Positions 7,660-17,333 are shown, counted from the first letter of the stretch. The stretch is DNA of 64,000 nucleotides from Paenibacillus caseinilyticus (GCF_027533645.1 NZ_JAQAGY010000001.1:186001-250000), one strand, 5' to 3'. Made by a program: numbers and translations. The notes: generated from the sequence alone by a model not told the origin.

Positions 7660-8763
7660 TTACTTGCCCCGGTGTGCCGCCCCTATGGCTTCCTTCACAT
7701 TCGCGAAGCCGTCTTTCTTCAGCAGTCTCACGAGGCCTTGGTTGATCCGTCCGAGCAGCGCCGGTCCTTCATAGATCAGCGCCGTATAAATCTCAACCAG
7801 CGAGGCACCCGCACGAATCTTGGCATATGCGTCTTCGGCCGTGAAGATCCCCCCGGAGCCGATGATCGGAAGCTTCCCTTCCGTCGCCCGGTAGAGACTT
7901 GATATCAGCGCCGTCGAACGCTCGGTCAGCGGCCGGCCGCTGAGGCCTCCGGTCTCCTCGCGGTGCTTGCTCATCAGGCCATCGCGACCGATCGTCGTAT
8001 TGGACGCGATAATCCCCGATACGTTGCTGCGCAGGATCGTGGCTGCCATATATTCGACTTCCTGCGCCGTAAGGTCCGGCGCGATCTTGACGAGCACCGG
8101 CTTCTCCCGGCCGCCGAAGCGGGCATGCTGCCGCCCGATCTCATCCTTCACTGCAGCGAGAAGGCCGGAGAGTTCGTCCCCGTGCTGCAGGCTCCGCAAA
8201 TCCGGCGTGTTCGGCGACGAGATATTAACCACGAAGAAATCCCCGTACCCGTAGAGCGCTTCGATGCAAGCGCGATAGTCATTCTCCGCCTGTTCGTTTG
8301 GTGTGGCTTTGTTCTTGCCGATATTTATGGCGAGCGGAATGGTCCGCTTGCCTTGATTGCGGAGATTGCGTTTCATGCCTTCGATGCCGACATTATTGAA
8401 GCCCATCCGGTTGATCAATGCCGTATCTTCCGGCAGCCGGAACAGCCGGGGCAGCGGGTTGCCCTCCTGTGGCTTCGGCGTTACCGTCCCGACTTCCATG
8501 AAGCCGAAGCCGATATTCGAGAAGCCAGGTACGGCTTTGCCGTTCTTGTCGAGCCCTGCAGCCAGTCCCACCGGATTGGGGAACTCGATACCCCACAGCT
8601 CGGTCCGCAGTTCCGCGGCAGGCCTCACGCCCCATACGGCGTTCAGCACCGTCCGTCCCCCCGGCAGGTTCCCGAACGTGTGCAGTCCGTCGATGATCAA
8701 ATGGTGGGCCTTCTCTGGATCCATGCCAAAAAGAACCGGCTTGGCGATGTTTTTGTACAGCAT
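7660..8763 (-). CDS. pyrD: Dihydroorotate dehydrogenase (quinone), class 2
   Basis: A 367-residue class 2 DHODH oxidising dihydroorotate to orotate with a quinone acceptor at the membrane. The N-terminal helix (MLYKNIAKPVLFGMDPEKAHH) is the quinone tunnel region found in class 2. FMN and active-site motifs include NPVGLAAGLDKNGK, MGFNNVG, VVNISSPNTPDLR (class 2 Ser instead of class 1 Cys) and IGSGGIFTAEDAYAKI. ATG at 8763 matches family N termini; an upstream in-frame extension to 8844 does not. Its position outside a pyr operon is notable, because the Bacillus operon normally carries the class 1B pyrD/pyrK pair. Confidence 0.95.
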   Translation of the reverse strand: MLYKNIAKPVLFGMDPEKAHHLIIDGLHTFGNLPGGRTVLNAVWGVRPAAELRTELWGIEFPNPVGLAAGLDKNGKAVPGFSNIGFGFMEVGTVTPKPQEGNPLPRLFRLPEDTALINRMGFNNVGIEGMKRNLRNQGKRTIPLAINIGKNKATPNEQAENDYRACIEALYGYGDFFVVNISSPNTPDLRSLQHGDELSGLLAAVKDEIGRQHARFGGREKPVLVKIAPDLTAQEVEYMAATILRSNVSGIIASNTTIGRDGLMSKHREETGGLSGRPLTERSTALISSLYRATEGKLPIIGSGGIFTAEDAYAKIRAGASLVEIYTALIYEGPALLGRINQGLVRLLKKDGFANVKEAIGAAHRGK

Positions 8764-8941
8764 TTCCTTGCGTCCTCTCCCCCGTGCAGCAGCGCTTGCT
8801 CTGTCATAAAAGTGTCTTCTGATTAGTGTATCTTTTTGGCGCACAAAAATAAAGGGGAGCCGCCAACAAATCCCTACTGGTAAAACGATTACAATATGAT
8901 ACTATACTCTTACACCATTCAAAAAGGCAGGGCTGATCACC

Positions 8942-9079
8942 ATGCAAAAAAAGAAACCGGCTCCCCAGCTGTCCCGCAAAGCAAAAGAAGAACCGAACAA
9001 AAAGCTGATCATTTGGGTCAGCTCCGTATTTGGCGCCCTTATCGTCGGGATGGCCGTCCTCCTGATTCTCAATCAGTAG
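8942..9079 (+). CDS. Small single-pass membrane protein, unknown
   Basis: A 45-residue protein. The lysine-rich cytoplasmic half (QKKKPAPQLSRKAKEEPNKK) is followed by one membrane helix (LIIWVSSVFGALIVGMAVLL) and ends ILNQ. AGGCAGGG precedes the ATG. It is divergent from pyrD and followed by a strong terminator, supporting a real monocistronic gene. It has the layout of small basic membrane peptides such as the DUF4044 type, but I cannot assign a family. Confidence 0.7.
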   Translation: MQKKKPAPQLSRKAKEEPNKKLIIWVSSVFGALIVGMAVLLILNQ

Positions 9080-9126
9080 ACCTTAATCCGTAGACCTCAT
9101 CCAGCCGGCTCCGGCCACTCTATCCC

Positions 9127-9179
9127 AAAAAAACACCTGCCCGCTTGGAAGCATCGCTTCCCGCCGGACAGGTGTTTTT
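9127..9179. terminator. Bidirectional intrinsic terminator
   Basis: AAAACACCTG / CAGGTGTTTT stem with an inner GGAAGC-ATC-GCTTCC hairpin, A-run on the left and T-run on the right. It lies between the small membrane protein gene and the convergent NHL gene. Confidence 0.9.
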
Positions 9180-9227
9180 GGCTTCTTCCCAGCTCGGCTG
9201 GAAGGTCTCCATCAAGTCCGCCTCTTC

Positions 9228-10847
9228 TTAGGACGCGGCTGCCTTGGCACTGTGCTCAGGCCTTCTTAAGATGGCCGTACGTGACGCGGCATCCCACTGG
9301 ACGTCGAGCCCAATCTCCTCCGCGAAGAACCGCACCGGCACATAAGTCAAGTCGTTCTTGATGTAAGGCGCAGCATCCGTCGGCTTCTCCTTAAGCAGAG
9401 CTGCTCCCGCGTACCGGCGGATACCGGTGCGTCCTACGTCGAGCTCGACGGACTCCCCGTCTCTCGTCAGCTTCACGGTACGTGCGACCGCCTCGAACGC
9501 CACCTCGTAGCCCAGCGCTTCCGTGACCGCTCGCACGGGAACCATTAAGCGTCCGTCCGTAATTTCGGGCGGCGCGTCGAACCTCATCCAGCCGCCGTCC
9601 AGCGCAACCTTCGGCTCATCCCCTTCAGACATACCGGCCGGCAGCCGGTAACCGCTTAGCAGACGGAGCTTGTTGTTGAACGAATCCGCCACGAGCACGC
9701 GGCCGTCCCCAAGAACAGCAACGTCCGATGGACGGCTGAACGACGCATATCCTTCAATGCCGTCCACCCCCCCGCTCTTCTGCCCCGCTGCTCCCGCCAG
9801 CGTGGAGAGCTGCCCGTCAAGCAGATAGCGGACCGCATGGTTCTGGCTGTCCGCAATGAGCAGTCCGCCTTCGCTTGTCACAGCGATGCCCATAGGGTAG
9901 TTCAACCTGGCCTGCAGGGCCGGACCGTCCGCGAAGCCGCCGGGAACGTAGGGGTCCCGGAGGAGGGCGGCCGTTCCCCCGCCGGCCACTGTCGTTACCG
10001 TGCCCTGTGCCAGATCGATATAGCGGATCCGCTGATTGCCCGAATCGCTGACATACAGATTGCCCCTTGCGTCGAGAGCAATACCGCTCGGCTCGTTGAA
10101 CTTGGCCTCAGTGAGCGGCCCGTCGGCATAATCCCCAGCTGCCGCTGCCTGCCCCGGCGTAGCTTCGACTACGCGGCCGGAGCGCGCGGTCAGCGTCGTA
10201 ACTTCGCCCTCTGGCGAAATTCGCCGGATCGTGTGGCCCAGCGTGTCGGCCACATACAGCGTACCGTCCGCAGCAGCAGCCACGTCACCCGGGCGGTAGA
10301 ACTCGGCCGCCGCTCCCCTGCCGTCCTTGGCGCCAATCCGGCCGCTGCCCGCAACGGTGGTCACGCGGCCCTTCGGGTCAATCCGGCGGATGGCATGGTT
10401 GCCCGCGTCGGCGACATAGAGGCTTCCGTCCCCGCCTGCGGACAAGCCGAGCGGCTCCTCGAACAGCGAGGCATCCCGCTCTCCATCCAGCAGGCCGCCG
10501 GCCGGGTAGCCCTTATCGTCCATACGGTACAGGACGCCGGCGAGGTCCGCGACCCCATCCGGGGTCCATCTGCGGATGACATGGTTGCGCGAATCAGAGA
10601 CGGCAGCCGTGCCGTCAGGCAGCACAGCGAGCCCCGCTGGAACGCGGAACGAGGCGGCCGTTGGCCTGCCGCCTGCACTGCCGAGCCGGCCGGTGCCTGC
10701 GGCTGTCGCCACATCGGTCAGGAGCCGCCCTCCCTCTCCCCGCAGGCCCCCGGACCAGGATGATGCCGCCTCCGCCGATCCGGTGCTTCCCCCCACGAGT
10801 GCGGACAGCAGGCATACCGCCATCCATTGCTTCGCCTTGAATCTCAT
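9228..10847 (-). CDS. Secreted NHL-repeat beta-propeller protein with C-terminal stalk domain
   Basis: A 539-residue exported protein. Its signal peptide runs from MRFKAKQW through VCLLSALVGG to an AEA cleavage motif. About six NHL repeats follow at residues 55-400, recognisable by LYVADAGNHAIRRIDP, LYVADTLGHTIRRISP, LYVSDSGNQRIRYIDL and LIADSQNHAVRYLL, and should form a beta-propeller. The C-terminal 120 residues (GRLMVPVRAVTEALGY and DLTYVPVRFFAEEIGLDV) are the copper-amine-oxidase N-like stalk domain common on Paenibacillus surface proteins. It sits 29 bases after the FecR-domain gene, so both are likely one transcript. The ligand is unknown. Confidence 0.9.
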   Translation of the reverse strand: MRFKAKQWMAVCLLSALVGGSTGSAEAASSWSGGLRGEGGRLLTDVATAAGTGRLGSAGGRPTAASFRVPAGLAVLPDGTAAVSDSRNHVIRRWTPDGVADLAGVLYRMDDKGYPAGGLLDGERDASLFEEPLGLSAGGDGSLYVADAGNHAIRRIDPKGRVTTVAGSGRIGAKDGRGAAAEFYRPGDVAAAADGTLYVADTLGHTIRRISPEGEVTTLTARSGRVVEATPGQAAAAGDYADGPLTEAKFNEPSGIALDARGNLYVSDSGNQRIRYIDLAQGTVTTVAGGGTAALLRDPYVPGGFADGPALQARLNYPMGIAVTSEGGLLIADSQNHAVRYLLDGQLSTLAGAAGQKSGGVDGIEGYASFSRPSDVAVLGDGRVLVADSFNNKLRLLSGYRLPAGMSEGDEPKVALDGGWMRFDAPPEITDGRLMVPVRAVTEALGYEVAFEAVARTVKLTRDGESVELDVGRTGIRRYAGAALLKEKPTDAAPYIKNDLTYVPVRFFAEEIGLDVQWDAASRTAILRRPEHSAKAAAS

Positions 10848-10876
10848 TGTTGATTCCTCTCCCTGTTCCTGATGGA

Positions 10877-12733
10877 CTATGGTGCGGTAACCGTCAAGGA
10901 TACCGGGGCGTTCAGCTCGTATACCGTCTCCCCGGACGCCTTCAGTGCCTTGAAGTGAAACAGCTCTACCTGCGCGGTCTCACCGGGCTTCATCCCGGAA
11001 GTCTCCAGCGGCAGGTCCACCAGCAGGGCTGGTGCTCCGTTCAGGCGTACCGGAGCCGAAGCCTCGCTTCCACTGCGCTGGAAGAGCGTGCCCGCATAGA
11101 TCCACTCGCGCTGTCCGGAACCTTCCGTCTGGCGCAGCATCTCGGCAGTCTGCTCTCCGTCGAAGACCGTGGAAGGCGTATCCTGGAGCCCGTCGTTCTC
11201 CGTACCCGCGTAGTTCAGCTTATCTCCGGCGGAAGACAGATGGGCTTCCACCGCATAGAACGGCATATCGGCCGTGAAGCCCTCCATCTCGATCCGCAAG
11301 CGGACAGAGCCCGGCCCCGCTCCCGCAAGCTGGGTAACTTTCACATGAGGCCCAACCGGCGGCGGAGTCTCGGACCCCTTTCCCGAATCCGAATTCGAAT
11401 CCGATCCAGAGTCTTGAACCGGATCAGGGGCTGGCTTGCTGATCCCGGACTCATTCTTGACGCGGTTCTGCTCGAAGGCTTCCCGCGCCGCTGCATCCAG
11501 CTTCTTGCGAAGATCCCCCAGCGCTTTCTCCGCCAGCTCCCGTTCCGTTCGGCGGTTGGCCTCTTCCAGCGCCTTCCGCTGCTCCTCGGCTTTCTTCAGC
11601 ACTTCTTTGAGCCTTTCCCGGTTCTTGCGCAGGAGCTCGTCTTCCGCGGACGCTGTCCCTTTGCCGGACAGCCCGGCTTTCTTCTTCTCGATTTCGGGAT
11701 CGAGCCCAGCCGTCTTATCCAGCGGAGGAACCTGCGAGAGATCCAGTTTTTTTCCGCCCTCCGGCAGGCTCCGGTTCACCTCATCGATGAGCCCCGCTTC
11801 GATTTTGGCCCGGTCGACGGCTTCTTTGGCGATATTCGGCAGCAGGGCATCGAAGTTGCGAAGCACCCCCAGAAGATCGCCGTCCGTTTCGAATTTTACT
11901 ATCGACTGCGGATCGGGCCTCGCTGTCCCCCGGTCAAACTGCTCTTTCAGCTTTTGCTTGATCGCCTCGTTCTCCTGCTGGATCTGGCCGGCATTCCTCA
12001 GGAACGTCTCCAGTACCTTGGGATCGGCGAGACCGACAATCCGGGCGACATCCGCATACTCCACTGCTGTTCTCAGGTCGTCAGGCAGGGTCTGCGACTG
12101 GAGCTCGATCTGCTGCGACGGGTAGATCATCGCGGTCTGCTCCGTTGGTGTCCCCTCTCCTATACCGCCTTGCGCACCGGGCTCACTGCTTACTGTGGTG
12201 GCAGTTACTTTGCCTGCAGCCACGAGCATCACCGTCTCCCCTGTCTGCGGATCAATGAAAGTGGCGAACTGCGTTCCGCGCACCCCCATCACCGCCGTCG
12301 GCGTTTCGAGCTCCACCTCATCCTCCGAACTCACGAGTGATTTTACCTTGGACCAGAGGCTGCCCGCCCAGGACTTCACCCTGGTCTTGTTCCCCGCACC
12401 CTCCGTCAGTTCGGCCATATAGATCTCCGTATTCGCCGCCACCGTGAACTCTACCTCGCTCTGCCCCACCCGGAGGATGGCGTATGAGTCCGCTCCCGTG
12501 TACAAGTAATCCCCCTGATTCAGATTCAGATCCTTGTACACCCGGAAGGTCTTGGAACCGCCGGCTTTCTTATATTGGACGTTCCCCGATACTTCCGCCA
12601 CGTAAGCCGCCCTTGCCGATTCGGCCCGGGCCTCAGGCACCGCCTGGAAGAAGGACATCAACACCAGCAGCACCGCCAGAGCGGCCGGCATACGGACGGA
12701 ACGCCCCGGTTCCCCTTGTACTCTCTCTCTCAC
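10877..12733 (-). CDS. Secreted FecR-domain protein with coiled coil
   Basis: A 618-residue exported protein. The signal peptide (LAVLLVLMSFFQAVPEARA) precedes a FecR domain at about residues 45-160 (GDYLYTGADSYAILRVGQ, TPTAVMGVRGTQFATF). A long charged coiled-coil region (about 250-420) and a Ser/Asp-rich linker follow, then a C-terminal beta domain. FecR domains act in extracytoplasmic signalling or as surface scaffolds. GTG at 12733 is chosen because GAGAGGGG lies 8 bases upstream; the ATG at 12766 precedes that site. It lies between the CHASE2 cyclase and NHL genes on the same strand. Confidence 0.88.
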   Translation of the reverse strand: MRERVQGEPGRSVRMPAALAVLLVLMSFFQAVPEARAESARAAYVAEVSGNVQYKKAGGSKTFRVYKDLNLNQGDYLYTGADSYAILRVGQSEVEFTVAANTEIYMAELTEGAGNKTRVKSWAGSLWSKVKSLVSSEDEVELETPTAVMGVRGTQFATFIDPQTGETVMLVAAGKVTATTVSSEPGAQGGIGEGTPTEQTAMIYPSQQIELQSQTLPDDLRTAVEYADVARIVGLADPKVLETFLRNAGQIQQENEAIKQKLKEQFDRGTARPDPQSIVKFETDGDLLGVLRNFDALLPNIAKEAVDRAKIEAGLIDEVNRSLPEGGKKLDLSQVPPLDKTAGLDPEIEKKKAGLSGKGTASAEDELLRKNRERLKEVLKKAEEQRKALEEANRRTERELAEKALGDLRKKLDAAAREAFEQNRVKNESGISKPAPDPVQDSGSDSNSDSGKGSETPPPVGPHVKVTQLAGAGPGSVRLRIEMEGFTADMPFYAVEAHLSSAGDKLNYAGTENDGLQDTPSTVFDGEQTAEMLRQTEGSGQREWIYAGTLFQRSGSEASAPVRLNGAPALLVDLPLETSGMKPGETAQVELFHFKALKASGETVYELNAPVSLTVTAP

Positions 12734-12853
12734 CTTCGAAACCCCTCTCTGTCTGCGAGCATCCATGCGAATCTATTTCTATTATTGTAAAAGCCAGCCA
12801 GCCAAAGATCAACGAAAAAGAACGAGAATCGTCAAACGGTGTCGAATATTCGG

Positions 12854-14656
12854 CTATTCCGCCTCTCGCAGCCCTATGGCTTCGTAAATCTTCACCGGCA
12901 TGCTTTTCCCCTTGAGAAGCTTCTCGCCCGCGTCCCTGTAGCGGAAAGCTTCGCTAGTGCGCGCGTAAGTAGCCTCAGAGACAAAGATCTGATGGGGGCC
13001 GGTGGAAGACTCGATCCGGGCGGCCGTATTGACGTTGTCGCCGATCGCCGTATAATCCATCCGCAGGTACGATCCGATATTGCCGACAATGACGTCGCCG
13101 GTATGGATCCCGATACCTACGGCAATCTCGACGCCGTATTTGTCGTACACTTCCCGGCGAACCCTGCTCATCCCTTCCTGAATCTCGCAGGCCGTCTTCA
13201 CCGCGCGGTACGCGTGGTCCGGAACATCGAGCGGGGCATTGTAGAGGATCATCGCCGCATCCCCCATGAATTTGTCTATCGTTCCCCCGCTCTCAAGCGC
13301 CCGCTCCGTGATCAGGTCGAACAGGGTATTGAGAAAGTCGACGACTTCCTCCGGCTTCAGCTTCTCGGACAAGGAGGTGAACCCCCGGACATCAAGGAAA
13401 AGTATCGTGAGCTCTTTGGAGATGCCCCCGAGTCTGATCTCCTGTTCGCTTCTGGCGATCTGCTTGACGAGATCCGGCGAGACATACCGGCCGAACTGCC
13501 TCGTAATATACTGTATTTGCAACGATTCGAAGTAGGTCTTCATCGCCAGATTGCCGAGATAAGCGAGCAGTCCGCAGGCTCCTGCTGCCGTAATGTCCAG
13601 ATACTGCCCGCTCCATGCGAACAAGGCATACTGTCCGGCGAGCAGCCCCCCGAACACCGCTAGCGCCGCCAGCGCACCGCCGATCGCCCGCATCCTCCAT
13701 GTCAAGAGACCGAGCAGCAGCAGCACGAATCCCGCCAGTACGATGTCCGTTCCCCTGCGGACGGGTACAAGCATCTGGCCTTGCAGAATCTGGTTCAGAA
13801 GGTTCGCGTGCGCATACACCAGGTGCATGTGCTTCTCGACCGGAGTCAAGCCCTCGTCGGTACCCGGCACCGTATAGCCGATCAGGATGATGCGGTCTTT
13901 GAATATCTCAGGCGGGACCGCTCCCTTCAGCACGCTGGAGAACGGAATCGTCTCGAAGTCGAACGCCCGTGCATCCCAGCGGATCAACGCCTCGCCCTTC
14001 GGCTTGCCCGGCAGCTGAGGAGGATCGAGGTACCTCGCGACGTCGGCCCCCGCCAGCTTGGCGGCTGCTAGCGCGAGCGAAGGATAGGGGCCTGCGGGCG
14101 TGTCCAGCACCATCCAGTTCGTGCGGATCACTCCGTCCGTATCGTCGAACGCCGCATTGATATGCGCCGGGTTCCCCCCCTTCCGGAAGGCCGGGATCGG
14201 ATCGATGATCCGGTCCGAGCGGAGCAGCTCCCCCTCCCGAATGACGGTGGAACGGCTCAGCCGCTGCTCCACTTCGCCGTGCGAGGGCAGAATGACATTC
14301 TCGTGCTTCGCGAGTTCCCCCGCGAACTTGGCGTCTCCCTCGCCTCCGCTATCCGTATACAGCTCGATATCGAAAGCGACGGCCTTGGGCTTCCCGCTCT
14401 CCAGCCGGGCGAGAAGATCGGCATAGAACCCGCGGTCCCAAGGATACGGCCCGAGCTCCCTGATCGACTGCGTATCGATAGCGACGACCAGAATATCCTC
14501 ATGCGGCTCCCGCGTCATCGTGGCTTTCATATGGAAGTCGAACAGCTGGTTCGACAGCATCCGCAGCGAATCCGTGCCCAGCAGGATCAGGCAGAGCAGG
14601 AGGACGACCGCATTGCCTGCCGCAATCACGCCCGCTTTGCTCCATTGCTTTTTCAT
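12854..14656 (-). CDS. CHASE2-domain class III adenylate/guanylate cyclase
   Basis: A 600-residue membrane receptor cyclase. One N-terminal membrane helix (residues 8-28) leads to an extracellular CHASE2 sensor (about 33-310). Three more helices (about 318-395) and a cytoplasmic class III cyclase domain (about 425-590) follow. Metal-binding Asp residues appear in LFLDVRGFTSLSEKL and DKFMGDAAM. The purine-reading positions look like Lys in TIDKFMGD and Thr in MDYTAIGDNVNTAARIES, the IIIb pattern that favours ATP. ATG at 14656 follows AGGAGGGCC. cAMP production would be unusual for a Bacillus-type firmicute. Its neighbours are two secreted proteins on the same strand. Confidence 0.9.
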   Translation of the reverse strand: MKKQWSKAGVIAAGNAVVLLLCLILLGTDSLRMLSNQLFDFHMKATMTREPHEDILVVAIDTQSIRELGPYPWDRGFYADLLARLESGKPKAVAFDIELYTDSGGEGDAKFAGELAKHENVILPSHGEVEQRLSRSTVIREGELLRSDRIIDPIPAFRKGGNPAHINAAFDDTDGVIRTNWMVLDTPAGPYPSLALAAAKLAGADVARYLDPPQLPGKPKGEALIRWDARAFDFETIPFSSVLKGAVPPEIFKDRIILIGYTVPGTDEGLTPVEKHMHLVYAHANLLNQILQGQMLVPVRRGTDIVLAGFVLLLLGLLTWRMRAIGGALAALAVFGGLLAGQYALFAWSGQYLDITAAGACGLLAYLGNLAMKTYFESLQIQYITRQFGRYVSPDLVKQIARSEQEIRLGGISKELTILFLDVRGFTSLSEKLKPEEVVDFLNTLFDLITERALESGGTIDKFMGDAAMILYNAPLDVPDHAYRAVKTACEIQEGMSRVRREVYDKYGVEIAVGIGIHTGDVIVGNIGSYLRMDYTAIGDNVNTAARIESSTGPHQIFVSEATYARTSEAFRYRDAGEKLLKGKSMPVKIYEAIGLREAE

Positions 14657-14775
14657 AGATGGGCCCTCCTGAGGTTGATAAGTGTGATGTCCGGTACCGC
14701 CGCACCGGGCTGTGACTCCCATCTTAGCATGACGGGCCCCCTGCGGCGAGCGCTCCCCTTCAGTTGGCGCAACCA

Positions 14776-14873
14776 AGATAAACAGTTTCTCCGTCTTTTA
14801 ATGACGATGCGCGGTTATGAGATAGATAAGATGACCGGATCGAGCCCTGGCGAGATTTACATTCTTGTATATG
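14776..14873 (+). repeat. Interspersed palindromic repeat, copy C
   Basis: GATAAACAGTTTCTCCGTC, then ATGACGATGCGCGGTTATG and a long tail. From GACGATG to ATTCTT it aligns along its length with the reverse strand of copy E at 36474-36567, sharing GGATC-A/G-AGCCCTGG and GAGAT. It ends at the ferredoxin terminator. Confidence 0.75.
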
Positions 14874-14905
14874 AAAAAAGCCTGTTCCCCGAAGGAAACA
14901 GGCTT
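14874..14905 (-). terminator. Ferredoxin gene terminator
   Basis: AAGCCTGTT / AACAGGCTT hairpin closed by an apical CC-TTCG-GG segment. On the minus strand it is followed by a T-run, just after the ferredoxin stop. Confidence 0.85.
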
Positions 14906-14918
14906 GTCCTAGGACCTA

Positions 14919-15215
<297 letters not shown>

Positions 15216-15300
15216 TCAAATAGAAAAGTTACGACCAGGTGATAAGCTAAGCTTATAGGTCTGCCATTGAGCAGTACCATGCCGGACCACGTCCGCTTTA

Positions 15301-15816
15301 TTACTCCTTATTACCCTTCAGAGAAAGCACAAAACAGGCGATCCCGCGGACATCGTCCGGGTGGAATACCGGCACTCCGGCAGGAGGAAATCCGGCAGCT
15401 CCCGCGTCGGGCGTGACCCAAGCAAGGGGCTGAGGCGACAATTCGCGGAGGATACCCGCCTCGGAAGGCGTCCGGAACAAAGCGATCTTATCGTGCAGCT
15501 CTTTCTTGAATCCTTCCACCAGGACGTAATCGTACAAGCCGCTCTCCTGCAGACGCTCCACCGTCTCCTGAAGCCCGGTTCTCCGCCGCTCATAGGTACG
15601 GACCGCGTCCGGCGATACGACAATCACCGCCGACGCCCCAGCCCGGACGAAGCTCGTGGAATCCGCTCCATCCTCTTCCTTATAGTGTCCGTGGGCGTCG
15701 TGTTTTATGACGGCCACACGCACGCCCTGCTCCTCCAGAAGTCCGGCAAGTTTCGCCAGCAGAGTGGTTTTGCCGCTGTTAGACCAGCCGGCCAGTCCGA
15801 TGACCGTGGCGCTCAT
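15301..15816 (-). CDS. mobB: Molybdopterin-guanine dinucleotide biosynthesis protein B
   Basis: A 171-residue P-loop GTPase-like protein. Walker A is GWSNSGKTTLL at residues 10-20, followed by VAVIKHDAHGHYKEEDGADS, a MobB hallmark, and YVLVEGFKKE. MobB assists MobA in attaching GMP to molybdopterin. The gene overlaps the 3' end of dinB by four bases (ATGA), so translation is probably coupled. No other molybdenum cofactor genes are in view, so the pairing with dinB is positional only. Confidence 0.93.
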   Translation of the reverse strand: MSATVIGLAGWSNSGKTTLLAKLAGLLEEQGVRVAVIKHDAHGHYKEEDGADSTSFVRAGASAVIVVSPDAVRTYERRRTGLQETVERLQESGLYDYVLVEGFKKELHDKIALFRTPSEAGILRELSPQPLAWVTPDAGAAGFPPAGVPVFHPDDVRGIACFVLSLKGNKE

Positions 15817-17132
15817 GGGCCTTCCTCCTCCTTCAGTCCCCGCAGCTTCAGATGATCCATCTGCAGCGAGGTTCCTCTGCGCTTGCTGTTGCGGATCAAG
15901 GAGGACGGATCGTCCCCAAGCATCCCTGCCGTCAGCACCGCCCCTTCGCCGAATTTGTCGCGCAGCGCATCCATCGCCTTCGTCAACTTGTCCTTGGCAG
16001 GCTGCTGCTGATAGCTGAACAAGTCAAGCTGGACCGCCGCCTCGCTGCGGGCCGTCAGGCCCTGCAGCGTGACGCCGAGCAGACGCACCTCGCTGCCTTC
16101 GGGCCAGTGCCTGTCGAAGAGCGCACAGGCGGCCCGGTAGAACTCGTCCGTCTGCTCCGTCGGCTCCTTCAGCTTCGAAGCCCGGGTGATCGTCTTCATG
16201 TCGGGATCCCGGATGGTGATCTGCACCGTACCGGCCATCAGCCCCTGCTTCCGCAGGCGGCGCCCCACCTGATCGGACAGGTTCAGGAAGACGCGGTGAA
16301 TCTCTCCGCGGTCCTTATAGTTCACGGGCAGCGTCGTCGTATGGCCGATGGACTTGCTCTGCTCGGAATCGGGGTTCACGGGCGCATCGTCCTCCCCGTT
16401 CGCCGCCCGCTTCAGCGCAGCGCCCATCACGCCGAACCGGGCGGTGAGCAGCCCTTCGTCCGCGGCAGCCAGCTGGCCTAGCGTATGAATCTGCAGACGC
16501 TTCAGCTTCTCCGCTGTCTTCTTCCCGATGCCGTATAGCTGGCCGCAGGGCATCGGCCAGAGCACCGATGGCACGTCCCGCTTGCGCAGCACCGAGATGC
16601 CGCTGGGTTTCAACATATCGGAGGCCATCTTCGCGAGCAGCTTGTTCGGCGCCACCCCGATCGAGCACGGAAGCAGCAGCTCGATGCGGATCCGGTCCTG
16701 GATGCTGCTGGCGATCTCGAGCGGTGTCCCGAAGATTTTGGAACCTGTGATATCCACATAGCATTCGTCTATCGACACGGCCTGCACCAGCGGCGAATAA
16801 GCGTAAGCAATCTTCATGAAAGCCCGCGAGAAACGGCGGTAGAGATCGAAGTCGGGGCGGATGAGGATGATGTCCGGGCAGAGCTTCTGCGCCTCCCTCA
16901 CCTGCATCCCGGTCTTGACCCCAAGAGCGCGCGCACGATAGGAGCAGGTGACGACGATGCCGTGGCGAAGCTCCACGCTGCCCGCCACGGCGGTTGGCTT
17001 GTCTTTATACTTCTCCGGCTCCACGGCTTCATGGACGGAACAATAGAAGGCGTTCATATCGATATGCAGAATCACCCTCCCGTTGACGGGGTACCCCGCC
17101 GCAGGTCCGCTGCCTTTGTCCGTTTCGTTCAC
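15813..17132 (-). CDS. dinB: DNA polymerase IV (Y family)
   Basis: A 439-residue translesion polymerase. Palm residues are in LHIDMNAFYCSVHEA (first Asp) and VSIDECYVDIT (catalytic Asp-Glu). The finger motif VVTCSYRARALGVKTGM and the thumb HhH GIGKKTAEKLKRLQI are present, and AVQLDLFSYQ near residue 375 is a beta-clamp binding motif. GTG at 17132 has GGGAGGTGA 8 bases upstream; an in-frame TTG at 17156 precedes it. No LexA-type box is visible upstream. Confidence 0.93.
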   Translation of the reverse strand: MNETDKGSGPAAGYPVNGRVILHIDMNAFYCSVHEAVEPEKYKDKPTAVAGSVELRHGIVVTCSYRARALGVKTGMQVREAQKLCPDIILIRPDFDLYRRFSRAFMKIAYAYSPLVQAVSIDECYVDITGSKIFGTPLEIASSIQDRIRIELLLPCSIGVAPNKLLAKMASDMLKPSGISVLRKRDVPSVLWPMPCGQLYGIGKKTAEKLKRLQIHTLGQLAAADEGLLTARFGVMGAALKRAANGEDDAPVNPDSEQSKSIGHTTTLPVNYKDRGEIHRVFLNLSDQVGRRLRKQGLMAGTVQITIRDPDMKTITRASKLKEPTEQTDEFYRAACALFDRHWPEGSEVRLLGVTLQGLTARSEAAVQLDLFSYQQQPAKDKLTKAMDALRDKFGEGAVLTAGMLGDDPSSLIRNSKRRGTSLQMDHLKLRGLKEEEGP

Positions 17133-17259
17133 GAATATCGTCACCTCCCTTTTCAATCAGCATACCGCCCCCAATCCCAAGAGGCAAGGGCGCTTCTTTT
17201 TCCGATCGGAGTACTGAAAATATATGAAAAGAGCATAGATGGAACTGCGCCACATATGC

Positions 17260-17265
17260 TATAAT
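17260..17265 (+). promoter_or_regulatory. Probable -10 of the cimA promoter
   Basis: TATAAT preceded by TGC (extended -10, TGCTATAAT), about 70 bases before the cimA start. The -35 is weak (ATAGAT-like). Confidence 0.5.
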
Positions 17266-17333
17266 TGTGCAAATCTATTATACCTTACTAAGGGATGCAA
17301 CGAAGAGGCTGCCGAAACAGGAGGAATACGAGA

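Noticed and set aside
9130..9178. Small RNA candidate at a strong hairpin
   Set aside because: The symmetry, position and flanking A/T runs are fully explained as a bidirectional terminator.
10847..12340. Long plus-strand open frame opposite the FecR gene (and similar frames at 589-1854, 2188-3147, 53190-54134)
   Set aside because: High GC leaves long antisense frames. These lack ribosome sites and family motifs, while the opposite strand carries recognised proteins.
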